Part shown: positions 17,138 through 26,919 of the stretch, piece by piece
How positions within the stretch are numbered: the stretch's first letter is position 1
Layout: every line of letters starts with the position of its first letter
DNA from: Altibacter sp. HG106
GTDB taxonomy: Bacteria; Bacteroidota; Bacteroidia; Flavobacteriales; Flavobacteriaceae
Assembly (NCBI RefSeq): GCF_028561755.1
Contig: NZ_JAQQTD010000003.1
Span: forward strand, 369,645-433,644
DNA length: 64,000 bases
Direction of reading: 5' to 3'
Notes under the pieces: generated by a model
Database searches by the model: none
Told to the model about the DNA's origin: nothing
What the model saw: only the letters and a program-made list of their open reading frames with translations
Made by a program: the position numbers and the translations under genes

Positions 17138-18903
17138 TTTAATTGTTTGTCAATTTCTGAAAGTACCGAAACAGCCTTCTCGTAATCCTGTTGTATGGCA
17201 ACATTTGTCGTTGGCGTATAGCGCGCCAGTTCACAGCTCTTTAACAGCGTAATAAAGGACGCCACCGTAGCCTCATCCACGCCGCGTTGCTGCAACAAGC
17301 CGTCAATGCGCTCCTTGCTAAATTCACTGGTTTCAATCGAAAGCTTTGCTCGTAAATAATTGTGCAATGCTCGTTCCAGCGATTCGTAGAACACCGCTTT
17401 ATTCGTGAGATTCTTTTTAGCTTCCGACAGGTATTTCTTCGCCAATCTGTTGGCTTTGCGTAAGCGGTTCCCGGCAATGTCGGCTCGACGTTCTTTCCGT
17501 TTCTTTCCTATCAAAATAAACAACGGAATTAGTAAAAACGGGGCTACCAATAATATCCAAAATAGCCGTGAGCCTAGAAAAGGTGTGGTTGTTACCGACG
17601 TTAAGTTGCTATTCAGCTTTATGTATTTGAAGGTATCCCCCGCTGTGACCACCGTTTGATTGTTGCTGACCGTAGTATTTTCCTCGTTAGTTGCGACAGG
17701 TGCTGGTCCATTTTCTACAGTAATGACTATTTCTTCGGAAGTCCGCGTTTCGTAAGTTTCGGTCTTCGGATTGAAAAACGAAAAGGAAATAGGTCGAATG
17801 GGGTAGATCCCTTTGGCCTGCGGCACCACCACGTAGGATTCTGAAACCGATCCACGCATTCCGGAAGCAGTAGTACGAACCTCTTCCGAGCGTTCTGGAT
17901 CATATACTTCCAAAGAACTGGGTGTTTTGGCCGAAGGAAGGTTGAAGAGTTTCAGGTTTCCACTTCCGCTTACTTCAATGTTGAGCTCTAACGATTCGTT
18001 GGCGTCCAGGGTTGTTTTGTCGCTTGTCACATTAAAATCGAATTCGCCTACCGCTCCCGAAAAGGTAACTGGTTTTCCTTCTTCTGGAAGCGGTTTTACA
18101 TTGATCGTGCGTTTTCCAGCGGAAATCGTCTTATTGACACGCGTCATCAATCGGCGGCCAAACAAGTCTCGGCGATTGCTTTGTACGTCAATGGGAACAT
18201 CCAACACTAAGGGTTCGATTTCCAATTCTCCCGTTTTCTGTGGATACAACACCGTTGTTCTTAAGATCACGTAGCGATACGGGCGCCCTTCGTACGTACC
18301 CTCATAAATCTTAAAATTACCTTGGGTATCGATATTCTGACTCCAGAAGTCGGCGTACTTGGGCGTGTCAATCTCTCGCCAATTACTGGTAATACTCACC
18401 TCATCCGAAACATACAGTTTATACACCACGGTAAGGGATTCATTGAGGTATGGGTTCGTTTTTGAAACCTCCGCTACCAAATGGACGTTCTCGCTGGCCA
18501 CATATTCGGCATCGTTCCCATCTTTTGGGCGTTCTACGGCCTCTGTGATTGTAACGGTTACCGGAGTGGTCTTGTAGATGTCGCCATCGATCTCGATGGT
18601 TGCCTGATTGATGGTGACGGTTCCTTTGGCCAGGGGCGAAAGAAAATAGGAATAGGTTTTTGAGTAGCTTCGTTTTCCGTTGATGTAACTATTACTTATC
18701 GCTTGATTGGGTCCGCCCACCACTCGAAAGCCATCAAAATCAGGAGGTGTAAAGTTGTCGCCATCCTGGTTCATTTCAAAGTCAATGCGCAATCGTTCAT
18801 TGATGCCCAATTGCTTTTTACTCACTTTCGCCTCAAAACTCACTTGCGCGGTAACGCCAAAGGTGAGTAAGCACAACAGTAAAAAAGCATGCATTCGTTT
18901 CAT
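17134..18903 (-). CDS. batD: BatD family protein (oxygen tolerance)
   Basis: 589 residues. Signal peptide up to about residue 20 (...GVTAQ), then tandem beta-sandwich domains to about 440 with the BatD start SFEAKVSKKQLGINE and conserved NGKRSYSKTYSYFLSP. A single membrane helix at about 445-466 is followed by a basic cytoplasmic helical tail. BatD is the large periplasmic part of the Bat complex, linked in Bacteroides to survival of oxygen exposure. It starts 3 bp after batC and overlaps batE by ATGA. Confidence 0.9.
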   Translation of the reverse strand: MKRMHAFLLLCLLTFGVTAQVSFEAKVSKKQLGINERLRIDFEMNQDGDNFTPPDFDGFRVVGGPNQAISNSYINGKRSYSKTYSYFLSPLAKGTVTINQATIEIDGDIYKTTPVTVTITEAVERPKDGNDAEYVASENVHLVAEVSKTNPYLNESLTVVYKLYVSDEVSITSNWREIDTPKYADFWSQNIDTQGNFKIYEGTYEGRPYRYVILRTTVLYPQKTGELEIEPLVLDVPIDVQSNRRDLFGRRLMTRVNKTISAGKRTINVKPLPEEGKPVTFSGAVGEFDFNVTSDKTTLDANESLELNIEVSGSGNLKLFNLPSAKTPSSLEVYDPERSEEVRTTASGMRGSVSESYVVVPQAKGIYPIRPISFSFFNPKTETYETRTSEEIVITVENGPAPVATNEENTTVSNNQTVVTAGDTFKYIKLNSNLTSVTTTPFLGSRLFWILLVAPFLLIPLFILIGKKRKERRADIAGNRLRKANRLAKKYLSEAKKNLTNKAVFYESLERALHNYLRAKLSIETSEFSKERIDGLLQQRGVDEATVASFITLLKSCELARYTPTTNVAIQQDYEKAVSVLSEIDKQLK

Positions 18904-18906
18904 AAA

Positions 18907-19776
18907 CTACCAATCTTTTTGGGATCGTACCCGCTGACCTTTTTGTTTTTTAGCGTTGATTTTATCTTGTACTTTTTTCTCCTCATTGTTCATGGCCTCT
19001 AGCAAGTTTTGAATTTGCTGAGGAGACAGCTTTCCGGGAACAGGCTGCTGATTTTTTGGGGTATCACCATCCTTTTCGGGTTGGTCTTTAGGTTGGTCTG
19101 GCTGCCCATTTTCATTTTCCTGATCACCTTCCTTATTGGGGTCTTTTTCTTCGCCTTGATCTTGGTTCTCCTCTTCATCACCCTCATCGCCTTCACTATC
19201 CTTATTCTGATCGCCCTGATCCTTATTTTCCTCGTTCTGATCGTTCTCATCTTGCTCATCTTGTTCGTTATCGTCACCACCACCACCCCCTTCCGGCGGG
19301 TTTTTCTCTAACAGTTCTTTGGCCAGGGCTAGGTTGTATCGGGTTTCATCATCGGTGGGATCATTTCGCAGCGCATTTTTATACGATTCCACCGCCTCCT
19401 GATACTTCTTGGCGTTCATAAAGGTATTGCCCAAATTGTGAAAGGCACGGTGCTTTTGCGTTTTGGTTTCCGCCGTTTGCGCCGCCTGTTGAAAACGTCG
19501 CATGGCTTCAGCGTTCTTACTTTTATTGTAGTATGCGTTTCCTAAGTTATATTTTCCAGTGGCCGCCTCCGGATGTAAGGCAATGGCCTTGCGATAATCT
19601 GCCTCACCAAGGTTGAAGTTGTCATTCTGAAGCTTGCTTTGTCCTTCACTCAACAAGGTTTCAGATTCTTTTATCGCCGCCTCTTTCTCTGGATTGGGTT
19701 GTGCCAAGAGCACTCCCGGTAGTAGCAGACTTCCAAGGAGTAGGAATATTACATTTCGATACATCTTCCGCTTCAT
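18907..19776 (-). CDS. batC: BatC-like TPR protein with acidic tract
   Basis: 289 residues. Signal peptide ends about residue 26 (VLLAQ). Three to four TPR units occupy about 30-155, including KYNLGNAYYNKSKNAEAMRRF and HNLGNTFMNAKKYQEA. An extremely acidic Glu/Asp/Asn/Gln tract runs from about 162 to 245. A conserved C-terminal segment LSPQQIQNLLEAMNNEEKKVQ follows, ending basic. TPRs suggest a protein-protein scaffold in the periplasm. It lies 1 bp downstream of batB. The acidic tract also produces long spurious reading frames on the other strand. Confidence 0.87.
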   Translation of the reverse strand: MKRKMYRNVIFLLLGSLLLPGVLLAQPNPEKEAAIKESETLLSEGQSKLQNDNFNLGEADYRKAIALHPEAATGKYNLGNAYYNKSKNAEAMRRFQQAAQTAETKTQKHRAFHNLGNTFMNAKKYQEAVESYKNALRNDPTDDETRYNLALAKELLEKNPPEGGGGGDDNEQDEQDENDQNEENKDQGDQNKDSEGDEGDEEENQDQGEEKDPNKEGDQENENGQPDQPKDQPEKDGDTPKNQQPVPGKLSPQQIQNLLEAMNNEEKKVQDKINAKKQKGQRVRSQKDW

Positions 19777-19777
19777 A

Positions 19778-20815
19778 TTATTTCTTTTTTTCGTTGAACA
19801 AATTAAGACGTTTCAACCATTGTGTTTTTCGTTCCAATAGAAATACATCCAATACCAACAAAAACAATGCCCCAGCCAAAAACCATTGAAATTGATCTTT
19901 AAAGTCGCTGAATTGCTTCGCTTCGAAGGTTTTCTTGTCCATTCCATTCAAGATATCTGTCACATTGTCAACCACATCAGACGTGTCGTTGCCATTGATA
20001 TAGCTTCCGTTTCCTACTTCGGCGATCTCGAGCAAGGTGGATTCATTGAGCTTGGTGACCACACGTTCATTGTTCTGGTCTCGTTTGTAATATTGTAACA
20101 CGCCGTTACTTTTGATAGGAATGGGACCTCCGTTTGTAGTTCCTACTCCAATTGTAAAAATGCGAATGCCTTCTTCGGCTGCCTGTTGTGCCAGTTCGGA
20201 AACGTTTCCTTCGTGGTCTTCGCCATCGCTTACAATAAATAAGACCCTATTGGTTTGTTCTTCATCATTGTAGTAGGTTTTCGCCATTTCAATCGCTTCA
20301 GTAATGGCGGTGCCTTGAGAAGAAACCATGTCGGTGTTCATGCTATTCAGAAACAAGCGCGCAGATGAAAAATCGGTGGTAATTGGAACCTGAGGGAATG
20401 CACTTCCGGCGTAGCCAATGATACCAATACGATCACCCGCCAGACTATTGATAATCTGAGAGACCAATTGTTTCGACTTTTCAATGCGGTTGGGCGCGAT
20501 GTCTTCCGCCAGCATACTTTTAGACACATCGATGGCAAAAACCAAATCAACGCCTTCTCGCTTCACCGTTTCGAGCTTGGTACCGATCTTTGGATTCACC
20601 AGCGCCATCGTAAGACAGGCAATGGCCAAACAAAGCACGATGAGCTTCAACAGCCCCTTGAACGTAGAGGTGTTTGGGGTAAGTCGTTGTAACAGCTCGG
20701 CGTCCGCAAACTTAGACTGAATTCGCTTTTTCCAGATGAGCACGCCAACAAACAACACCACTACAAAGGCAATGGTGAACAATAGGTAAAAGTATATGGG
20801 CGATTCGTACTGCAT
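19778..20815 (-). CDS. batB: BatB, VWA domain membrane protein
   Basis: 345 residues. Membrane helices at about 8-27, 55-73 and near the C-terminus (FLAGALFLLVLDVF), with a von Willebrand factor A domain between them. The metal-ion site (MIDAS) is complete: D96-V-S98-K-S100, the Thr in QGTAITEA, and Asp in FIVSDGEDH. Partner of BatA, probably forming a VWA complex at the inner membrane acted on by the MoxR ATPase. Separated from batA by 2 bp. Confidence 0.93.
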   Translation of the reverse strand: MQYESPIYFYLLFTIAFVVVLFVGVLIWKKRIQSKFADAELLQRLTPNTSTFKGLLKLIVLCLAIACLTMALVNPKIGTKLETVKREGVDLVFAIDVSKSMLAEDIAPNRIEKSKQLVSQIINSLAGDRIGIIGYAGSAFPQVPITTDFSSARLFLNSMNTDMVSSQGTAITEAIEMAKTYYNDEEQTNRVLFIVSDGEDHEGNVSELAQQAAEEGIRIFTIGVGTTNGGPIPIKSNGVLQYYKRDQNNERVVTKLNESTLLEIAEVGNGSYINGNDTSDVVDNVTDILNGMDKKTFEAKQFSDFKDQFQWFLAGALFLLVLDVFLLERKTQWLKRLNLFNEKKK

Positions 20816-20817
20816 AA

Positions 20818-21822
20818 TTACACAAAGCTTCTGAATACGGTATGTCGTAGCAAGAATTCGAAAGCGAGGAGCCCAAAAGCGATCAACGCCAGCGGTCTAA
20901 ATTTCTCGTCGTAATTCTTATACTTAAATTCTTCTATATCGGTTTGCTCTAGTTGATTTATCTCATCATAAATTTCTTCCAATCGGGTATTTGAGGTCGC
21001 TCTAAAGTATTTTCCCCCGGTAGTTTGCGCGATTTCTTCCAACAGGGCTTCATCGATCTCCACCTGAATGTTTCCGTATTGAAACGTACCATCATTGCGA
21101 ATGCCAATAGGCGAGAGTGCCATACCGTTGGTTCCGAGGCCTATGGTATATACCTTTATCCCAAATTCGACCGCCAACTCACTGGCAATCTTTGGGTCGA
21201 TGAACCCGCTATTGTTCACTCCGTCTGTCAATAGTATGATCACCTTGCTTACCGCTCGGCTTTCTTTGAGTCGGTTCACCGAGGTAGCAAGCCCCATTCC
21301 AATTGCCGTTCCGCCTTCAATAACCGTATTATAAGAAATTCCTTTTAAAGACGAGAGCACGATTGTTTTGTCACTGGTAAGTGGGGTTTTAGTAAAACTT
21401 TCTCCAGCGTATTCCACCAATCCGATACGATCGGTTGGGCGGTCATTGATAAATTGAGCCGCTACTTTCTTCAGAGCCTCTAATCGGTTGGGTCGTAGAT
21501 CGCGCGCTAGCATACTTGCGGAAACATCAATGGCCATCACTATATCAATCCCCTTAGTAGTTTTCACTCGAGTCGATTCATCAACGGTTCGTGGGCGTGC
21601 CATGGCGGTGATGATCAGCGCCAAGGCAATGAGCCGTAACACGAACAGCAGTGGACGCAATCGGGCCAACCAATTCTTCTTGGTTTTAAATCCGGAAACA
21701 CTCGAAATACGCAGTGCTGCCGTGCGTCGTTTGCGCGTCCAAACGTACCACCCCACCAATGCAGGGAGTACCAGCAACAGCCAGAATAGTTCAGGATTTA
21801 CAAATTCGAATTGTGACATCAT
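20818..21822 (-). CDS. batA: BatA, VWA domain membrane protein
   Basis: 334 residues. N-terminal helices at about 10-27 and 57-74, a VWA domain, and a C-terminal helix near 315-330. MIDAS residues D99-V-S101-A-S103 and the ILLTDGVNNSG strand are intact. The start (ATGATG) overlaps the preceding gene by four bases, ATGA. Paralog of BatB; both are conserved in order in Bacteroidota Bat operons. Confidence 0.93.
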   Translation of the reverse strand: MMSQFEFVNPELFWLLLVLPALVGWYVWTRKRRTAALRISSVSGFKTKKNWLARLRPLLFVLRLIALALIITAMARPRTVDESTRVKTTKGIDIVMAIDVSASMLARDLRPNRLEALKKVAAQFINDRPTDRIGLVEYAGESFTKTPLTSDKTIVLSSLKGISYNTVIEGGTAIGMGLATSVNRLKESRAVSKVIILLTDGVNNSGFIDPKIASELAVEFGIKVYTIGLGTNGMALSPIGIRNDGTFQYGNIQVEIDEALLEEIAQTTGGKYFRATSNTRLEEIYDEINQLEQTDIEEFKYKNYDEKFRPLALIAFGLLAFEFLLRHTVFRSFV

Positions 21823-23468
21823 TGCGTTTGCGTTTCCAATACTTCTAATTCGACAGAATTTATAATGCGTTCTTTAATAGCTTCCGCATAGGTTTCGTTC
21901 GTAGGATAAACGATCATCACCTGTTGCATGCCATTGGCTTGTGAAAAGGTAAGAATCTCATAGGCCAAAGGAATGGGGAGCTCTTTCCCGTTTTCCGTGA
22001 CAAAGTTAAATTCGCCATAGGCCTTCACCCCAGTGATTCCTTTTTCTGTAGAAAAGCTTTCCTTTTTGGCCAGTAGGTTGGTGGCTCCTTTTCGTTCTAG
22101 TTCCTGCAAGCTTCCTTCTACGGCGGCATCTAAATCGAACTCTTGTTGCCCGGCGAACTGTACCGTGCTTACGCTGGTGTAAAAATGCCTGAAATCGCCA
22201 AAGCTAAACATATCAATATTCGAAATGCCTGCTTGCGATCCTTCGGGTAGGGAAGCATCCTGACGTACTAATACGTCGGGGGTTTCTATGATGATTGCCG
22301 GAGTTCCGTATTCGCTACGAACCCAGCGTCCTTCCGCCAGTTCTTTGGTCACATTGCTGAAGAATATATCCCTCAGCGAATCAAACCCTTTAATTGACCC
22401 ATACACTATTCCTCCTAGTAGTAGTAGCCCTGCCACGCCGCTTATTCCATAAATCCAGCGTTTGCGTTTGCGTTGTTTCTGAAGGGCTTCCAGATACGCT
22501 TCATTTTCACGTAATTCTTCTTCGGTCGGTTCCGGAATGGCCGCCTTGGTTTCGTTGATGACTTCTTCTACGGTACTTCGGTCTGCCTTTGCCTGTCCTT
22601 CCAACTGCTTAAATTTGGCGAATTTTACCAAATCGGCTCGTTTTAGCACCGCATCTAGCTTTTTAAGTGTGGCGGTGTCCAGGTCTAATTCGCCGGCATC
22701 CTTATGCATTTGGAGTCGGAATATCAACTCATCGGTAGTACTTTCCTGTGCTCGGTCATCCACCTCCCGATCGAGATATCGCTTTACGATCTCTGTGAGT
22801 TGCGAATAATACGTTTTAGAGTTGCCTTCTTTCAGCCAATTGGACTGGTCTAAACTGTGTAAGGACACCATTGCTTCTTCGTATGGCTCCAGTACCACTT
22901 CCTTTTCGGCTTCCTTTTTCTTTTTCCGATAGAATAAATAAGCGATACCCCCAAGAATAAGGGCCACGAGACCGATCCATAAAAGCCACTTCTTCCAATC
23001 GATAGGTGGGTTTTTAACCTCAACCGCCGGTTTGATGGTAAACATCTTTTGTTGGGTGGTATCTACGGCGACATCTCGAACTTCCACCGCTACCGAGTCG
23101 GTTGGATAGGCGATATCATTGATAAACACACGTTGTGAAGGGATGGTATAGGCGCCGCTGTCGAATTGGGTAAGTCCGTATTTCTTTACCAGTCGATAGC
23201 GTGCATCCTGGCGTAAAGTGTCCGTTTTATAGGACTCTATGGTTTCCAGGGGTGCAAAGCTCTGCCCCTCCGGAAACAGTACCAAATCGGTGGTATCTGC
23301 GGAAACTTCAATAGTGTATTGAATTTCTTCACCAATGCGGATCAAGGTGGTGTCTACCGAACTTTCCACTTGAGCAAGCATTCCTTCCGAAGCAAAAGAC
23401 AACAGCACCGCGATTATTCCGAAGCGCCTAAAGTTTCTGAGCGATATGTGGGAAACAGGAAGTCTCAT
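21819..23468 (-). CDS. Bat-operon membrane protein of unknown function
   Basis: 549 residues. Signal peptide to about 32, then a beta-sandwich segment (IGEEIQYTIEVSADTTDL) to about 155, resembling the N-terminal part of BatD. A membrane helix lies at about 170-188, followed by a highly charged helical region, then a second helix near 345-366 and a C-terminal periplasmic domain. This gene position between the DUF58 and batA genes is commonly filled by such a protein in Bacteroidota. It overlaps both neighbours by ATGA. It may fold as a BatD-related adaptor; no enzymatic motif is visible. Confidence 0.8.
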   Translation of the reverse strand: MRLPVSHISLRNFRRFGIIAVLLSFASEGMLAQVESSVDTTLIRIGEEIQYTIEVSADTTDLVLFPEGQSFAPLETIESYKTDTLRQDARYRLVKKYGLTQFDSGAYTIPSQRVFINDIAYPTDSVAVEVRDVAVDTTQQKMFTIKPAVEVKNPPIDWKKWLLWIGLVALILGGIAYLFYRKKKKEAEKEVVLEPYEEAMVSLHSLDQSNWLKEGNSKTYYSQLTEIVKRYLDREVDDRAQESTTDELIFRLQMHKDAGELDLDTATLKKLDAVLKRADLVKFAKFKQLEGQAKADRSTVEEVINETKAAIPEPTEEELRENEAYLEALQKQRKRKRWIYGISGVAGLLLLGGIVYGSIKGFDSLRDIFFSNVTKELAEGRWVRSEYGTPAIIIETPDVLVRQDASLPEGSQAGISNIDMFSFGDFRHFYTSVSTVQFAGQQEFDLDAAVEGSLQELERKGATNLLAKKESFSTEKGITGVKAYGEFNFVTENGKELPIPLAYEILTFSQANGMQQVMIVYPTNETYAEAIKERIINSVELEVLETQTQ

Positions 23469-24328
23469 CGTCTTTTAAAGTACCCTAATAATTTTTTGAC
23501 ATAGCTTTCATCCACCCGACAACTTAGTGCTCCGGCGCCGCTCTTGGTAAAAGATTCCTGAAAATCATCAACACGTTCCCGGTAATACTGATGGTAACTA
23601 TTTCGAACCCCCTTGGCGCCGGTATTCACCAATAGCAACTCTCCGGTCTCCTCATCTTCCATTTGCACCATCCCCAGATTAGGTATCTGTTCTTCCCGGC
23701 GATCATAGACTCGGATACCCGTGATGTCGTGTTTCTTTGCGGCGATTTTTAAGGTGTCTCGATAGCCTTTATCCATAAAATCAGACAGCACGAAAACGAT
23801 CGCTTTTTTCTTCATCACGCTCGCCATGAACTTAAGCGCTTGGGCAATATTTGTTTTTTTGCTGTTGGGTTCAAACTCGAGCAACTCGCGAATGATGCGT
23901 AAGACGTGTGACTTCCCTTTTTTTGGTGGAATGAAGAGTTCTACATCGTCTGAAAAGAGGATCAATCCTATTTTGTCGTTATTCTGAAGGGCTGAAAATG
24001 CAAGGGTCGCCGCAATCTCGGTAACGATCTCATTTTTAAACTGCTGATGGGTTCCGAAGAATTCCGAACCACTAATATCGGCCACTAACATGAGGGTTAG
24101 TTCGCGTTCCTCCTCGAACACCTTTACAAAGGGCTCGTTGTAACGAGCGGTCACATTCCAATCGATATTCCGTACATCATCTCCAAACTGGTACTGGCGT
24201 ACTTCGCTAAAGGTCATCCCACGCCCCTTGAAGGTACTATGATATTCGCCTCCAAACACGTGGTCGCTAAGACGGCGTGTCTTTATCTCGATTTTTCGTA
24301 CTTTCTTAAGAAGTTCTTTGGTGTCCAT
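23465..24328 (-). CDS. DUF58 domain protein of the Bat operon
   Basis: 287 residues from ATG 24328 (MDTKELLKKVRK); an earlier start at 24352 is possible but adds no conserved sequence. DUF58 signatures: GEYHSTFKGRGMTFSEVRQY, the GDDVRNIDWNVTARYN motif and a VWA-like DISGS at the end of strand MLVADI. Usually cytoplasmic and encoded beside MoxR. The pair is thought to act on the VWA membrane proteins. ATGA overlap with the next gene. Confidence 0.92.
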   Translation of the reverse strand: MDTKELLKKVRKIEIKTRRLSDHVFGGEYHSTFKGRGMTFSEVRQYQFGDDVRNIDWNVTARYNEPFVKVFEEERELTLMLVADISGSEFFGTHQQFKNEIVTEIAATLAFSALQNNDKIGLILFSDDVELFIPPKKGKSHVLRIIRELLEFEPNSKKTNIAQALKFMASVMKKKAIVFVLSDFMDKGYRDTLKIAAKKHDITGIRVYDRREEQIPNLGMVQMEDEETGELLLVNTGAKGVRNSYHQYYRERVDDFQESFTKSGAGALSCRVDESYVKKLLGYFKRR

Positions 24329-24399
24329 GACTGATTTACGATCTACATGCAATGAGTGCGGCTTCTTTCAAGCTGTCTTTTGATGGTTAATCTTAAATC

Positions 24400-25404
24400 T
24401 TACGGTACCTCAATAACATTAACGATTTTGTTGATCAGGTCTTCAGAAGTAATGTTTTCTGCTTCGGCCTCGTAGGTTACCCCAATACGGTGGCGCAACA
24501 CATCGTGTACTACGGCGCGTACATCTTCCGGAATCACATACCCACGCCGTCTAATAAAGGCGTAGCACTTGGCCGCCATGGCAAGGTTGATACTCCCTCG
24601 CGGAGAAGCTCCAAAGCCGATAAGCGGTTTAATATCAGAAAGGTTATACTGTTCGGGAGTACGCGTAGCGAAAATGATATCGAGAATGTACTTTTCAATT
24701 TTTTCGTCCATATAGACCTCACGAACCGCACGTTGCGCTCTCAATATTTGGTCTAAGGTTACTACCGGTTTTACTTCTTCGAAACCACCTTTCAGGTTTT
24801 GACGAATAATGAGTTGTTCTTCGGAAAGTTTTGGATAATCGATCACCGTTTTCAGCATAAAACGGTCTACCTGGGCTTCCGGAAGCGGATAGGTTCCTTC
24901 CTGTTCAATCGGGTTTTGTGTCGCCATTACCAAAAACGGCTTGTCTAAGGTAAAGGTATCTTCACCAATGGTTACCTGCTTTTCCTGCATCGCCTCAAGC
25001 AAGGCCGATTGAACTTTGGCCGGAGCTCGGTTGATCTCGTCTGCCAGCACGAAATTCGCAAAAATAGGTCCCTTTTTAATGCTGAAGTCATTGACCTTCA
25101 TATTGTAAATGAGGGTACCCACCACATCGGCTGGGAGTAAATCTGGCGTAAACTGAATTCTACTGAAACTACCGTGAACCGCCTTAGATAAGGTGTTGAT
25201 AGCCAGCGTCTTCGCCAAACCCGGAACGCCTTCCAACAGAATATGCCCCTGGCCTAATAGCCCAATTAACAGGCGCTCTACCATGTGTTTTTGGCCCACG
25301 ATAACCTTGTTCATTTCGAGCGTCAAGATGTCTACAAAGGCACTTTCTTTCTCAATTTTTTCATTCAATACTCCGATATCTAAAGCGGTATTCGTTTCTT
25401 CCAT
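24400..25404 (-). CDS. moxR: MoxR-family AAA+ ATPase
   Basis: 334 residues from ATG 25404 (MEETNTALDIG); a farther start at 25452 adds untypical residues. Walker A GVPGLAKT at 59-66, Walker B with the AAA+ DE pair (FVLADEINR) at 119-127, sensor region MATQNPIEQEGTYPLPEAQ, and a C-terminal lid. MoxR AAA+ proteins are chaperone-like ATPases that assemble or activate VWA partner complexes, here BatA and BatB. First gene of the operon down to batE. The intergenic region to the divergent aldo/keto reductase gene (169 bp) should hold its promoter; a near-match to the -7 box (CAAACCTT, one mismatch) is present. Confidence 0.95.
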   Translation of the reverse strand: MEETNTALDIGVLNEKIEKESAFVDILTLEMNKVIVGQKHMVERLLIGLLGQGHILLEGVPGLAKTLAINTLSKAVHGSFSRIQFTPDLLPADVVGTLIYNMKVNDFSIKKGPIFANFVLADEINRAPAKVQSALLEAMQEKQVTIGEDTFTLDKPFLVMATQNPIEQEGTYPLPEAQVDRFMLKTVIDYPKLSEEQLIIRQNLKGGFEEVKPVVTLDQILRAQRAVREVYMDEKIEKYILDIIFATRTPEQYNLSDIKPLIGFGASPRGSINLAMAAKCYAFIRRRGYVIPEDVRAVVHDVLRHRIGVTYEAEAENITSEDLINKIVNVIEVP

Positions 25405-25573
25405 AGGTCTAGATTCAAGTGATACGTAAGCTACAGTGTAACAACCACGCAAATTGCCTAAATATTATCGCAAACCTTGTTAATGATAGGTTAAAAGTAA
25501 CTGCTAATAGTAAGCGCTTGCGCAGGGTGTTTCTTTTTCCTTTTTGCTACTTTTACGAGCACAAATTTAAAAT

Positions 25574-26443
25574 ATGAGTACTAGTTTTTCAAGAATTGTA
25601 CAAGGATGCATGGGTTGGGGTTCCTGGGGGCACAATCTCAGCGCTTCGGAAATGGCAAAAAGAATTGAATTCTGCGCCTCAAACGGAGTGACTTCTTTTG
25701 ATCATGCCGACATCTACGGGGATTATTCGACCGAGGAGACCTTCGGAACGGCCCTGACGGAAAGCGGGGTTGCCAGGGAACGTATTCAGCTCATTTCCAA
25801 ATGTGGTATACAGTACGTTGGGAACGCACGAAACAACCCGATTAAGCATTATCAATACGATGCCGACTATATCATTTGGAGTGCCGAACGGTCCATTCAA
25901 CTCCTACAAGCGGAGTATCTCGACCTGTTCTTGCTCCATCGTCCCAGTCCGCTGCTACAGCCGGAAGAAGTAGTAAAAGCAATTGAAACCCTTTTGGATT
26001 CCGGAAAAATCCGTGCTTTTGGAGTTTCCAATTTCACTCCCTCTCAAACAAGACTGATCTCTAAATACGTACCGGTTTCGGTCAATCAGATTGAATTTTC
26101 GATCACAAACTTTAAACCCATGTTGGAAGGCGATTTAGACATGATGATCTCAAAAGATATTACCCCGATGGCTTGGAGTCCGTTGGGCAGTGTATTCAAA
26201 GAAGATTCCGAACAGACGAAACGAATTCACGAAGTATTAGAGCCCCTCTGTAAAACCTATGAGGCTACCAAAGATCAGCTTCTATTAGCCTGGATTTTAG
26301 CGCATCCTGCGGGCATTCACCCCGTGGTGGGCACGGCGACAGAAGAGAGGATTGCGCAGGCGGTTGCTTCGGAAAAAATTCAATTAGAAGAAACCGATTG
26401 GTTTGAACTATGGGTGGCGAGTCAGGGACATAAAGTCCCATAA
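25574..26443 (+). CDS. aldo/keto reductase (YdhF-like)
   Basis: 289 residues, an NADPH-dependent (beta/alpha)8 oxidoreductase. The catalytic tetrad is present: D43 and Y48 in FDHADIYG, K76 in LISKCG and H122 in LFLLHRP. The C-terminal cofactor part reads HPVVGTATEERI. Overall order and length fit E. coli YdhF. The physiological substrate is unknown. Monocistronic, divergent from moxR. A TACTTTTA box (one mismatch to TAnnTTTG) lies at 25548-25555. Confidence 0.9.
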   Translation: MSTSFSRIVQGCMGWGSWGHNLSASEMAKRIEFCASNGVTSFDHADIYGDYSTEETFGTALTESGVARERIQLISKCGIQYVGNARNNPIKHYQYDADYIIWSAERSIQLLQAEYLDLFLLHRPSPLLQPEEVVKAIETLLDSGKIRAFGVSNFTPSQTRLISKYVPVSVNQIEFSITNFKPMLEGDLDMMISKDITPMAWSPLGSVFKEDSEQTKRIHEVLEPLCKTYEATKDQLLLAWILAHPAGIHPVVGTATEERIAQAVASEKIQLEETDWFELWVASQGHKVP

Positions 26444-26448
26444 AAAAA

Positions 26449-26465
26449 GAGGCTCGATGAGCCTC
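26449..26465. terminator. bidirectional rho-independent terminator
   Basis: GAGGCTC at 26449-26455 pairs with GAGCCTC at 26459-26465, loop GAT. The minus-strand side is followed by seven T, the plus-strand side by CTTTCTTCTTTTT. It separates convergent genes. Confidence 0.8.
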
Positions 26466-26498
26466 CTTTCTTCTTTTTCTTTTTCAAAAAACAATGTA

Positions 26499-26894
26499 TT
26501 ATTCGTCTAGAGTCACGGTACCTATTGCGGTTGCTTCTCCTGTAACAATTTCCACATTTTGTAGCACTTGGGATTCGGTCTGACCGTTTATAGTGGCTTC
26601 AACGATTACCTTATACATTCCCTCTTCAAATCCAGTAATAAAAAACTCTCCGTTCTCTTTTGTCGTTCCGGTAATGGTCGCTTCTCCATTGGTTGCTATT
26701 ACCGATACTTCTTCGGCCTTAGGAGCGATGACACTTCCCATCAAGGCGCCGTCTGTAGGAATCCCTGCTTCAACATCTTCTTCAAAAACATTTTCTGCGA
26801 TCATCCCGTCCGGTTCGTTTGGTGTTACCGCCGATGTAATCACAGTAGCGGGCAGTGCAACAAACAACATGTATAAACTTATCTTCCAGATCAT
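26499..26894 (-). CDS. secreted carboxypeptidase-regulatory-like domain protein
   Basis: 131 residues. Signal peptide about 1-22 (ISLYMLFVALPATVITSA). The rest is one carboxypeptidase-regulatory-like beta-sandwich with VSVIATNGEATITG, GEFFITGFEEGMYKV and a final TVTLDE. It resembles the last 80 residues of the gene 170 bp away (27067-27870, same strand), so it is probably a stand-alone paralog of that domain. No enzyme motif. Likely exported to the periplasm. Confidence 0.75.
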   Translation of the reverse strand: MIWKISLYMLFVALPATVITSAVTPNEPDGMIAENVFEEDVEAGIPTDGALMGSVIAPKAEEVSVIATNGEATITGTTKENGEFFITGFEEGMYKVIVEATINGQTESQVLQNVEIVTGEATAIGTVTLDE

Positions 26895-26919
26895 TTTTTC
26901 TCTTCTTTAATGGTATACC

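Noticed and set aside
18999..19311. Basic or very hydrophobic protein genes opposite and alongside batC
   Set aside because: These are shadow frames created by the Glu/Asp/Asn-rich codons of the batC acidic tract; no start region or homology supports them.
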